Source: Owenia fusiformis | Lineage: Eukaryota > Annelida > Polychaeta > Sabellida > Oweniidae | DNA length: 64,000 bases | Direction: 5' to 3' | Assembly (NCBI GenBank): GCA_903813345.2 | Contig: CAIIXF020000011.1 | Coordinates: forward strand, 30,556,166-30,620,165 | In this document: positions 47,201 through 58,009 of the stretch, in pieces | Layout of the letters: every line of letters starts with the position of its first letter | Numbering within the stretch: the first letter of the stretch is position 1 | Made by a program: the position numbers and the translations under genes | The notes under the pieces: generated by a model | Seen by the model: the letters and a program-made list of their open reading frames with translations, nothing else | Database searches by the model: none | Told to the model about the DNA's origin: nothing

Positions 47201-48561
47201 AGACTCCAGATTGAAAATCTGGAGTCTATTGTTTTCGTCAGTTTTCTTATTATTATTCTTATTCTTATTATTCTAAGCAAGTTTTCTCAATAACCATAAG
47301 GTCTTCAGTAAAGTCAATCATTTGGTCAATTCAGGTTCAGTATCTAGTTCCTCGGAAATTGGGTCAAATTTTTATCTAGGTCAAAGGTCAAGAACTAGGT
47401 CAAATCCAGTACTTTGTCACTTTTTTTCGATTTTCTCGGTCGTCCTTCAATATTTTCGATCCAGGTTTTTTTCATTGTGTTCCTTATAAAAAAGTAGGAA
47501 ATCTAGGGTCGATTTAGTTTTTTGATATCTCAAACCGATTTCGAGATATCAGTGTCCGAAAACGAGGTCCAAAAAAAAGTTCTCCGAATCAAATGTGCAG
47601 GATATTAGTCTTATAGGAAATTTTCTCAGGATTTCGAATCTGAAAACGAAATTTAGATCTGACTTCCGGTTTGGAAGTTATGGCGTTTTGAAAACTCAAA
47701 AATCGCTAAATTTGGTGCCTATGTTAAGTCAATGGGAAAAAATATTTTTTTTGAAGTGAAAAATACGGAATATAGACTAAGGTTCAGCTTCATATAATCA
47801 AAGCCTTTAAAAGAAGGGGACCTCAAAAGCCATCTAGCTTCACAATTTGGACACCGAAATGCCTAGGTCAAAATCTAGGTCAAATTCATAGGTTTTCCTT
47901 ATTTTTTCGATTCTGACACTACACTTTAATTATATTCTTCGAAATTGTGTATACATGTAGCCAAGAATATGCTAATAGTGTTAGCCTTTTGCCGTCAGAA
48001 AGTATTTTGACCCACTTTTGAGATATGGTGTCCGAAAAGTAGGTCAAAATAAAAAGTTCTCCAAATTGAATATATGAGTTAAAGTAGGTCAAAATAAAAA
48101 ATCTCCAAATTTAACGTATGAGTTATGAATTAGGGGTAGAATTTTGTCAGGAATCCGAATCTGCAAACCAAATTTCGATCCGACTTCCGGTTCGGAAGTG
48201 ATAGCGTTTTGAAATTTCGAGAAAAATCGATCTTATGGTATCCTGATAGAAAGTCAAGAGTTGAGAAGAAAATATTGAAAAATTCATCCATCCTTCCTAT
48301 CTCATCCTACCCTATCCTTCCTATCTATCCTTCCTTCATATCTTTTCCTTCCTATCCTTCATATCCTATCCTTTCTTCCTATTCTATTCTATCCTATCCT
48401 TCTTTCTTATTCCATCCTATCGTTCTTTCCTATTCTATCCTAACTTCCTATTTTATTTATCCATCTCTTTCTAGATGACTCAGCTTATTCTGGATGACTC
48501 GGCTAAAAAAAGTCTAGATCTGGAGTCTGAAATTGAACTTCGTTCAATTTCCAAAATCTAG
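47201..48561 (+). mobile_element. Complete family A element, 1.36 kb
   Basis: Palindrome with loop TGAAA, leader of CTAAGCAAG type, body with an internal deletion near 48080 (AGTTAAAGTAGG), tract, hairpin, CTAG. Confidence 0.7.
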
Positions 48562-49966
48562 TTATTATTCTAAGCAAGTTTTCTCAATAACCATAAGGTT
48601 TTCAGTAAAGTCAATCATTTGGTCAATTTCGGTCCAGAATCTAGTTCCTCGGAAATTGGGTCAAATTTTTATCTAGGTCAAAAGTCAAGAATTAGGTCAA
48701 ATCCAGTACTTTGTCACTTTTTTCGATTTTCTCGGTCGTCCTTCAATATTTTCGATCCGGGTTTTTTTCATTGTGTTCCTTATAAAAAAGTAGGAAACCT
48801 AGGGTCGATTTAATTTTTTGATATCTCAAACCGATTTCGAGATATCAGTGTCCGAAAACGAGGTCCAAAAAAAAGTTCTCCGAATCAAATGTCCAGGATA
48901 TTAATATTATAGGAAATTTTCTCAGGATTCCGAATCTGGAAACGAAATTTCGATCCGACTTCCGGTTCGGAAGTTATGGCGTTTTGAAAACTCAAAAATC
49001 GCTAAATTTGGTGCCCATGTTAAGTCAATGGGAAAAAATATTTTTTTGAAGTGAAAAATACGGAATAAAGACTGAGTTCAGCTTCATATAATCAAAGCCT
49101 TTAAAAGAAGGGGACCTCAAAAGCCATCTAGCTTTAAAATTTGGACACCAAAATGCCTAGGTCAAAATCTAGGTCAAATTCATAGGTTTTCCTTATTTTT
49201 TCGATTCTGACACTACACTCTAATTATATTCTTCGAAATTGTGTATACATGTAGCCAAGAATATGCTAATAGTGTTAGCCTTTTGCCGTCAGAAAGTATT
49301 TTGACCCACTTTTGAGATATGGTGTCCGAAAAGTAGGTCAAAATAAAAAGTTCTCCAAATTTAATATATGAGTTATGAATTTAGGGTAGAATTCTGTCAG
49401 GAATCCGAATCTGCAAACCAAATTTCGATCCGACTTCCGGTTCGGAAGTTATGGCGTGTCCAAAAAGTAGGTCAAAATAAAAAATCTCCAAATTTAACGT
49501 ATGAGTTATGAATTAGGGGTAGAATTTTGTCAGGAATCCGAATATTTCAATCGAATTTCGATCCGACTTCCGGTTCGGAAGTTATGGCGTTTTGAAATTT
49601 CGGAAAATCGATCTGATGGTATCCTGATAGAAAGTCAAGAGTAGAGAAGAAAATGTTGAAAAATTCATCCATCCTTCCTATCTGATCTTATCCTATCCTT
49701 CCTTTCTATCGTTTCGTCGTATCTTTTCCTTCCTATCCTTTCTTCGTATCTTTTCCTTCCTATCATATCCTATCCTTTCTTCCTATTCTATTCTATCCTA
49801 TCCTTCTTTCCTATTCTATCCTATCCTACCTTCCTATTTTATTAATCCATCTATTTCTAGATGACTCAGCTTATTCTGGATGACTCGGCTTTTTCTGGAT
49901 GACTCGGCTAAAAAAAGTCTAGATCTGGAGTCTGAAATTGAACTTCGTTCAATTTCCAAAATCTAG
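48562..49966 (+). mobile_element. Resumed family A body and 3' end
   Basis: Leader of CTAAGCAAG type without palindrome, altered DR1 (AGGTCAAAAGTCA, about 48676), body, tract, hairpin, CTAG. This is the last A end before family B resumes. Confidence 0.65.
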
Positions 49967-51057
49967 TTATTATTATTATTATTATTATTCCACGCAAGAT
50001 TTCTCCGCACACACCGACATGTCAGCTAATTAGCATATACCATCAACCTTGACATGTTCCTGGGCTACAGGGAAATGCCTTCATTTTTTTAATTAGCCCC
50101 TCCCTAATTAGCCAAGGTCAAATCGCAAATTTTTACATTTTTGCACGTACAAGGAGTAACCATTTTTATTTTTTACCCAAAATTTGCATATGCCATCCCT
50201 CACAATTGCCATTTCACATATATTCCGGGTTTTAAAATTGGGTGCCCCAAATTTGAAAAATGGGGCACCCCAGTGGGGCAAAATTTGAAAACTGTGTATC
50301 TGATCCCAATTCTGAGCATATATAAAGAATAGAAGCCCCTGATTCCAAATATGCTTTCGGTTTTGGAATCCGACCTCTGAGTGACCTTGAAAAGGTCAAC
50401 AAGTTCAAAAATCAAAATCGCTCAAATTGATTCCAAATTGGTACCATTGTATTACACTGTACTCGGATAGAGTAAATTAGGTCACCATTTTGACCTTGAC
50501 CTTTGACATTGACCTTCAAATGACCTCCAAGTTGAAAACTAGGATTTTCATTCCAATTCTTTGCAAGTATGAAGTATGGATGTCCCTGATTCTAAATATG
50601 CTTGTGGTTTTGGAATTTGACCTCCGGGTGACCTTGAAAAGGTCAAAAAGGTTAAATTGCTAAAATTGCTCAAATTGATTCGAAATTGGTACCATTGTAT
50701 TACACTGTACTAAACTAGAGTAAATTAGGTCAACATTTTGACCTTGACCTTTGACCTTCACCGTAAAATGACGTAAAACTTATTTCTTGTTTTACCTGTT
50801 CAAGGAGCCACTGTAGTTATTTTTTGCATGCCTTACTCCTCCCATTTAACATATCTCTAGGGTTTATAATTTGGGTGATTTTCATTCCAATTCTTTGCAA
50901 GTATGAAGTATGGATGTCCCTGATTCTAAATATGCTTGTGGTTTTGGAATTCGACCTCTGCGTGACCTTGAAAAAGGTCAATTGTGCACCGAATTTGCTG
51001 CTGCGGCGAGGAACGGCATTCTACGAAATCGCCCCCGTGGCGATTTTAAATGTCTAG
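49967..51057 (+). mobile_element. Body and 3' end of the family B element
   Basis: It resumes with an (ATT)n tract and CCACGCAAGATTTCTCC. The body is unrelated to family A. It has repeated blocks (GCAAGTATGAAGTATGGATG at about 50567 and 50899; ATTGGTACCATTGTATTACA at about 50439 and 50685) and TGACCTTTGACCT (50745-50757), a DR1 on the minus strand. The end is ACGGCATTCT, hairpin AAATCGCC-cccgt-GGCGATTT, TAAATGTCTAG. The plan is the same as family A with different sequence. Confidence 0.75.
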
Positions 51058-53292
51058 TTATTCTTCCTCTTCCTCCTTCCCAGATTTCTCACCAACTAGA
51101 AGAGCTTACTTTAAGCTGCTTACATGATTAACTAGGGAATGTATCTGGGATGATGGGAAATTAGGTCAAATTTTTATCCAGGTCAAAGGTCAAGAACTAG
51201 GTCAAATCCAGTACTTTGTCACTTTTTCCCATTATCTCGGTCGTCCTTCAATATTTTTGATCCTGGTTTTTTTCATTGTGTTCCTCATAAAAAAGTAGAA
51301 AACCTAGGGTCGATTTAGTTTTTTGGTATCTCAAACCGATTTCGAGATATCAGTGTCCGAAAACGAGGTCCAAAAAAAATTTCACCGAATCCAATGTCCA
51401 GGATATCAGTCTTATAGGAGATTTTCTCAGGATTCCGAATCTGAAAACCAAATTTCGATCTGACTTCCGGTTCAGAAGTTATGGCGTTTTGAAAATTCAA
51501 AAATCGCTAAATTTGGTGCCCCATGTTAATTCAATGGGAAAAAATATTTTTTTGAAGTGTAAAATACGAGATATAGACTAAGCATAGCTAAACATAATGG
51601 AAGCCCATAAAAGAAAGGGACCACAAGACCTTCTTTTCATAAAAATTTGGACACCAAAATGCCTAGGTCAAAATCTAGGTCAAATTCAAAGTTTTTCCTT
51701 AATTTTGCGATTCTGACACTACAGATTATTTATATTCTTCGAAAATTTGTATACATGTAGCCAAGAGTGTGCTAATAGTGTTAGCCTTTTGCCGTCAGAA
51801 AGTATTTTGACCCACTTTTGAGATATGGTGTCCGAAAAGTAGGTCAAACTAAAAAGTTCTCCAAATTTAACGTATGAGTTATGAATTAAGGGTAGAATTT
51901 TATCAGGAATCCGAATCTGCAAACCAAATTTCAATCCGACTTTTGGTTTGGAATTTATGTCGTTTTGATAGCTCAAAAATCGCTAAATTTGGTGCCCCAT
52001 GTTATGTCAATGGGAAAAAAGATTTTTTTGAAGTGTAAAATACGAGATATAGACTGAGTACAGCTTAATATAATGAAAGCCTATTAAAGAAGGGGACCTT
52101 GAAGGCTACTTAGCTCCAAAATTTGGACACCAAAATGCCTAGGTCAAAATCTAGGTCAAATTTATAGTTTTCCCTTATTTTTGCGATTCTGACACTATAT
52201 TTAAATGATTTGCTTTAAAATTTTGTATACAGGTAGCAAAGAGTATGCTAATAGTGTTAGCGTTTTGCCGTCAGAAAGTATTTTGACCCACTTTTGAGAT
52301 ACGGTGTCCGAAAAGTAGGCCAAAGTTAAAAGTTTTCCAAATTTAACGTATGAGTTATGAATTAAGGGAAGAATTTTCTCAGAAATCTAGATCTGCAAAC
52401 TAAATTTCGATCCGACTACTTGTTCTGAAGTTATGGCGTTTTGAAATCTCAAAAATCGCTAAATTTGGTGCCCCATGTTAAATCAATGGGACCGAATAAT
52501 TTTTTGAAGTATAAAAATACGAGATATAGAATGAGTACAGCTAAACATAATGAAAGCCCATAGAAGAAGGGGACCTCAAAAGCTACTTTCCTTCAAAGTT
52601 TGGACACCAAAATACCTAGTTCAAAATCTAGGTCAAATTCATAGTTTTTTTTTTGCGATTCTGACACTACACTTTAATGATATTCTCCGAAATTTTGTAA
52701 ACTTGTAGCAAAGAGTGTGCTAATAATGTTAACATTTTGCCGTCAATAAGTTTTTTGACCCACTTTTGAGATATGGTGTCCGAAATGTAGGTCAAAATAA
52801 AAAGTTCTCCAATTTTAAAGTATGAGTTATGAATTAGGGGTAGAATTTCCCCAGGAATCTGGATCTGAAATTAAAATTGCAATCCGACCCCCGGTCTAGA
52901 TTCTACGCCATTTTGAAGTTTGAAATTCGCACTTGCCAGTATTCACGATGCAGATTGATCAAATATACTTTCAAAAATTCCTGCATACCCTACTTTACCT
53001 CTCTACCTACTCAGCTACTTATTTGACTACTTACTCAATTACTTAATTAGTTATTACTTCCTTTGCAACTTACTCAGCTACTAACTCAGGTACTTACTCA
53101 GCTACTTACTCAGCTACCTACTCAGCTACCTACTCAGCTTTTTACTCAGTTACTTACTCAGCTACTTACTCAACTACTACTAAGGTACTTACTCAGCTAA
53201 TTACTCAGTTACTTACTCAGCTCTTTACTGATCTATCTAGGTCAAATAAATCTGGAGTCTTAAATTGAACTTGTTCAATTTCACAAATCTAG
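51058..53292 (+). mobile_element. Body and 3' end of the outermost family A2 element
   Basis: Leader TTCCTCCTTCCCAGATTTCTCACCAACTAGAAG, DR1 at 51180, body monomers, and the A2-specific TTACTCAGCTAC minisatellite (about 52990-53230), then the TTAAATTGAACTTGTTC hairpin and CTAG. It closely matches 31660-33444 and holds one body monomer more. It pairs with the start at 25558. Confidence 0.75.
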
Positions 53293-53329
53293 TTATTATT
53301 ATATCTTGGTTACCGCCATATTTGGCGAG

Positions 53330-53606
53330 CAATACCTCATTGGTATATTCCGTATTTTACGTATTTTACACTCGAAGATAGAGCCAGAAACCCCTCTTTG
53401 GAGGAGCCCTGTTTTCTTTTATGTGCACAGGTGCACAGACATACATGTACACACCACAGACTTTTTTACGAGTCGTGAACCACTCAGTCAAACACCCAGA
53501 ATTACATAACGCACAAACAAACTTGTCTGAACCGGGAATCGAACCCGGGGCCAAGCGATATTGGTAACCTTGACTCTCTCTGCCACTGAGCCATAGCGGG
53601 TGGACT
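53330..53606 (-). mobile_element. tRNA-derived SINE
   Basis: Minus strand: an A box TGGCTCAGTGGC (53593-53582) and a B box GGTTCGATTCC (53545-53535), about 37 bases apart, with a perfect T stem (CCGGG/CCCGG). The acceptor ends do not pair, so this is not a working tRNA. An unrelated tail follows, with a short repeat (GTAAAATACGTAAAATACGG) near its end. The exact ends are uncertain. Confidence 0.65.
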
Positions 53607-54108
53607 GTTAGGATTCATGCATTCAGTTTCTAGTGCCTTCATTTTTCTGCTACATGCAAGTAGAACAATGCACCTGATTGATGCCATATCCCACAAACTC
53701 CCCCCCACTTATCATCCTCCTAAGCAGATGTACAGAATGCGTACCTCCTTCTTCCCCCTGCAATTACCAATTTGGGAGCGCCCAATTAAATTGAATCTCA
53801 TTATCTATTTATGCGCAATGAGTTATACATGATTTATGTTGCAGTGTTGCGACAGCCAATCAGATTACGAGTTCTTGATCGGGGAAATGCTAACTGCTTA
53901 TCGCAGGGGTTAAAAAGCAAGAATATATTCTGGATTTTGAAGCCCTTTGATCCGAGGATGCCACTTATAGAATCTTTATTAGTTAAGCTAGCATGTTGAA
54001 ACTCTCCCCAAATATACTTCATTCAATTATCTACTTTTACTATATGGTGTAATAACTTTTACATCTATGATGATTTAAGATTGTGTAATTTTATTCTCAA
54101 GACAACAC
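53607..54108. other. Non-coding stretch
   Basis: Several short overlapping open frames on both strands have no recognisable domain. No gene is called. Confidence 0.35.
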
Positions 54109-55055
54109 GTTTTATTTATTTTAATTTTTTTATTTATTTCCTAAGTTCGAAATAATACAAATACAATCACAACAGTCGAAGACACCCCAAGGGGCATATG
54201 ATGCCTTTTATACTAAACAAAAAATATTGACAAGTAGCAAAACTCATACAAGTAATCAGTGCTCATTAGAATTAAAAATCAACACTAAATCTTTCACATT
54301 TGGTTGGCCCCATCCTCCATCCTCCTCTATCCACGCTATAAAAGTGAATTTTTTACTCCAGAGATTTTTCTCCAGAAAAGTTAGACTTTGATTAAAGGCA
54401 GAATCAGATCTATGGGGGTGACAAAATTACAAGCAACATGTATTATCTCTCAAAAGATTCACAATATGTTATAAATCAGTAAAGTTACAGATTCAATGTG
54501 AAAAATGGGTGAAAAATGTTTAAATTCTCCCAAATAATAAGAATGGTCACCATTCCTATAGAAAAATAATACATTATTGTAAAAATCTTTAGTTTTCCTA
54601 AAATAATGTGTACACTTTTGGGTTTTTTAGAAAAAAAACCATGAAAAGGAATGACATAAGCCAGAAATATTCTAAAATTGAAACAATTTTTTGCTAGGCT
54701 GCTCACTAGATCTGATTCTTTCTTTAAGTATAGATGTTAATTGTTGAGCAAATGTAATTTTAAATTCTTTTTGAAGGTAGAAAGAGTATAAAAATGAGTA
54801 ATTTTATGAGGTAAAGTGTTCTACAGGTCTGACCCTGTCTTCCTTATAGAGTATTTTCCTATGTTTTGTTCTGAACGTACTAGATCTAAGATTGTATACT
54901 TGTCTGGTTTGAATGTGGTAGAATTAGTGATTCTGAGTTTATATAATAAGGTTTTGTCTCTTGGAGCTGATGATTACACCATAATAAATTAATTACCCTA
55001 CATATAATTCTGCATATCTCTACCTCCAGCTACTGAGAATTTGAAGATTCTACCT
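54109..55055 (-). pseudogene. 3' end of a dead LINE (non-LTR retrotransposon)
   Basis: Read on the minus strand, about 54960-54740 encodes the typical C-terminal tail of LINE ORF2 proteins: LLYKLRITNSTTFKPDKY, then RSEQNIGKYSIRKTGSDL, a TAG where Trp is usual, NTLPHKITHFY and STFKKNLKLHLL, then TAA. A frameshift seems to lie upstream, near 54970. After a 3' UTR the element ends in an AATAAATAAAA-type tail (54143-54109). The 5' part is missing, as is common for LINEs. It is non-functional. Confidence 0.65.
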
Positions 55056-55667
55056 GATGCCTTTAAAAAGCTTTAGAGAAAACCTTAACTGTGAAGGCCT
55101 TTTGTACACCCCCCCCTAAGAGCCTCTAGGGTCAATTGCTAATGAGATGATTAGTTAATAAATCCATATTTTGCATACAAGATTTCAATTGTTTATATTA
55201 CATTTTAGCAATATTTAAAGCTTAAGACTGCTTTGCTATATTGATGAAGTATTTTGCTGACATCAGCACATTATATTTCGAATAAAGTTGACATCTTAGT
55301 TAAAAGAGTAACCTTGTTCTTTAAAACATTAATTTTTGACCATTCAAGTCCAAATTTATGGTTGTAAATTGATTAGATATGTAAAATCAATTGAAATGAG
55401 AAAAATAACTATTACCATTGACTCAGCACTTATCACAGCATTAATTTTTATCTGTTTCAAGGTTCAGTTCAAAGTTAATCATGTAAATGTGAAAAGAAAT
55501 CACTAAAACCATGTAAAAGCAAGTATATAAGTTCTTAAAACTAGATTCTTAAAATCCCTACTTATGGAATATTACAAATTCTGCTGACCTTGCAGAAAAA
55601 ATGCTCAAGGTAACATTACTGCATATTTGTCAAATCTTCATCAGAACACATCAGACCAACATATTAT
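55056..55667. other. Non-coding stretch
   Basis: AT-rich; nothing recognised apart from a short C run near 55111. Confidence 0.35.
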
Positions 55668-57540
55668 GCATTAAAACATTGTATATACTCCAAAACAACC
55701 CCCCTTGACTTTCTTCTAGATTAAACGCATCTCAGTGGCCCAAAGTGGCCTCTAAAAGCACTCCAATGGCCCCAAACTCATTCTAGAGGCCCCAAAAGCT
55801 TCCCAGTTGCCCCCAGTGACCCCCAAAAAGTGACCCCCAGTGGCCCCCTAAAAGCATCCTAGTGGCCCCTGAAAGCATCCCATTGGCCCCCTGTGGTCCC
55901 AAAAAGCATCTCAGTGGCCCCAGGTGGCCTCTAAAAGCACTTCAATGGGCCCTAAAATCATTCTAGTGGCCCCCAAAAAGCTTCCCATTTGCCGCCCCAG
56001 TGGCCCCCAAAAAGCATACTAGTGACACCCAGTGGCCAAAAAAGCATCCAAGTGGCCCCATTATGCCCCCTAAAAGTATCCTGGTGGCCCCCAAAGCATC
56101 CTTTTGGCCCCCTGTGACCCCAAAAAGCATCTCAGTGGCCCCAGGTGGCCTCTAAAAGCACTCCAATGGGCCCCTATGGACCCCAAAATCATTTTAGTGG
56201 CCCCCAAAAAGCATACTAGTGACACCCAGTGGCCCAAAAACGCATTCAAGGGCCCCATTATGCCCCCTAAAAGCATCTAGGTGGCCCTTGAAAGCATCCT
56301 ATTAGCCTCCAGTATCCCCCAAAACCATCCTAGTGGCCCCCTGAGGCCGCCAGAAGCATGCAAATGGCTCTTCATGGCCATCAAAAGCAACCTGGTGGCC
56401 CCCTGTGACCCCTAAAAGCATCCCGGTGGCCCCCAAGCCCTAAACATATTCCAGTGGACCCCCGTGGTCATGGGGATGGCATATTCACCTGGTTACCATA
56501 GCTAACATAGGCATAGCCAGGGGGTGTAATGAGTGCACCCCATGTAACCAATCTGTAACCAATAAAAATAGAACCATTAGATAGAAGAGTTTTAAAATGC
56601 ATTTGACTCGAAGCTTCTAGCTCAGTTTTGAAGGAAGTTGTATCAATTTTTGTAAAATTAAACACCCCCCCCCCCCCCACTGAGAGCTTGCTGCGCCCCT
56701 GATTAACAATTGCCCTTATGACATCAAAATATAACACAATCCAAATTAAATAATTGTCTATAGTTATTAGGTTATTTTCTGTCATCAAATTTTAAAAAGA
56801 ATACATGTCAGTCAGATGGCCAAAATGTAACATTTCCTGAAGAATTCTCTTGTTTTCAGCGGATTGTTTTGCTACTTGCTGTTACCATAGCAACAGCGTG
56901 AATTGGACACTTTCATTACATTTATTCAATGTTTATGACCATACATGAATGAATGTAATAAACTAATAAACTCAACTAAAAGAAATAAACTAATTAACTA
57001 GTTAAAAGCATTAAAAATAATAATTTCGCAGATTTATACATCATGATTAAAATAAAATACACAAAAACAAACAGTAATGACGTCATAATTAAGATGCAAA
57101 TAACCTATTTGCATATTTTATGAACTGTTTGATTGCTTCATCTATTACCTTTCATTTGGTGCAAATTTCATCGAAATCTGAGTAACAATGACGAAGATAA
57201 GGGCCAAACACGGAAAAGAGCCCCTAAAAGTGGGTGTAGCATATTTACTTTGTTACCATAGTAACGCTGCTGCGGATTCAGAATTGCCAACTTAACTTAA
57301 CTTCCATTTGGTGTGAATTTCATCGAAATCTGAGCAATAATGAAGGAGATAAGGGCCAAACACTGAAAAGAGCCCCTAAAAGTGGGTGTGGCTTATTGAC
57401 TTGGTTACCATAGCAACGCCGTCGCGGATTCAGAATTGCCAACATCATTTTTCTTGGTAAGTATCACATATAGTTTATAAAAATATATGTCACTTAGCTC
57501 GCCTCTAAAAAGGACACGGAATTACCTTAGCTCCCATACT
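55668..57540 (-). repeat. Right arm of the large inverted repeat
   Basis: The reverse complement of 21897-23640. Read inward from 57540 it begins AGTATGGGAGC and then repeats the same order: the GAGGCGAGC block, two copies of the 175-bp unit, TGACGTCA, GTTGCTATGGTAAC, a C15 run (about 56664), the minisatellite, and CATTGTATATACTCCAAAAC at the inner end. The minisatellite portion is not inverted. Confidence 0.8.
55735..56465 (+). repeat. GC-rich minisatellite, longer allele
   Basis: About twenty degenerate units with AGTGGCCCC...AAAAGCATCC. It is twice as long as the one at 23212 and lies in the same strand orientation. Confidence 0.8.
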
Positions 57541-58009
57541 ATTTCTGCATTCTATAATAAGGTAAGATAATATAATAGTTAAGTAATAGCAGATAAAACC
57601 GTTGTATGTATATAATCCAAAAATGTATCAAAATTTGATGAGGATTATGTTAATGTTATTCCAATGTAATCCACCACAGCTTTTGATGCATGAAATCACG
57701 GACCTGATAAAATTCACAGATACCGTCATTTTCTGAATTAATTCCAAACGCAATTCGCTTTATCCACTTGCTTCAAACTCATGGACACAATGCATGACTA
57801 GGAAATCACTCTCATTGAATAATAAACAATGTCCTACCCAAATTAATTGGGATTAGTTATGTTTACAGCATTTGGGCCCAAAATTTCAGATAATCGGCCT
57901 CGGCATCTAGTAATATAAAGAACAGCAAACGTCTGAGTACCAAATCAAGAAGCCACCGCAGATATGCGATACCAGGATGCATTGAATCGCGCCTCTGGGC
58001 GCATTCATT
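57541..58009. other. Non-coding stretch
   Basis: No gene, RNA or repeat is recognised. Confidence 0.35.

Larger units (their letters stand above)
25558..53292 (+). mobile_element. 27.7-kb nest of Helentron-like elements (families A and B)
   Basis: All units lie on the same strand. I count 15 start palindromes (14 family A: AGACTCCAGAT/ATCTGGAGTCT; 1 family B: AGAATGCCG/CGGCATTCT) and 16 ends (15 A, 1 B), each a hairpin followed by CTAG. All 16 ends are followed by TTATT, and all starts are preceded by an ATT-rich tract. Successive starts without an intervening end (25558, 25618, 25680, 25747) show that later copies entered the leader of earlier ones. Host flanks are (GTT/ATT)n on the left and TTATTATTATATC on the right. 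No transposase-type open frame is present, so a RepHel source must be elsewhere. Confidence 0.75.

Noticed and set aside
25558-53292. CRISPR-like or ordinary satellite array
   Set aside because: Repeat spacing is irregular, there are no unique spacers of fixed length, and each unit has distinct 5' and 3' ends with nested insertion, which a plain satellite does not show.
53520-53606. Functional tRNA gene on the minus strand
   Set aside because: The A and B boxes are good, but the acceptor strands do not pair and the anticodon arm is degenerate. It is better explained as a SINE head.
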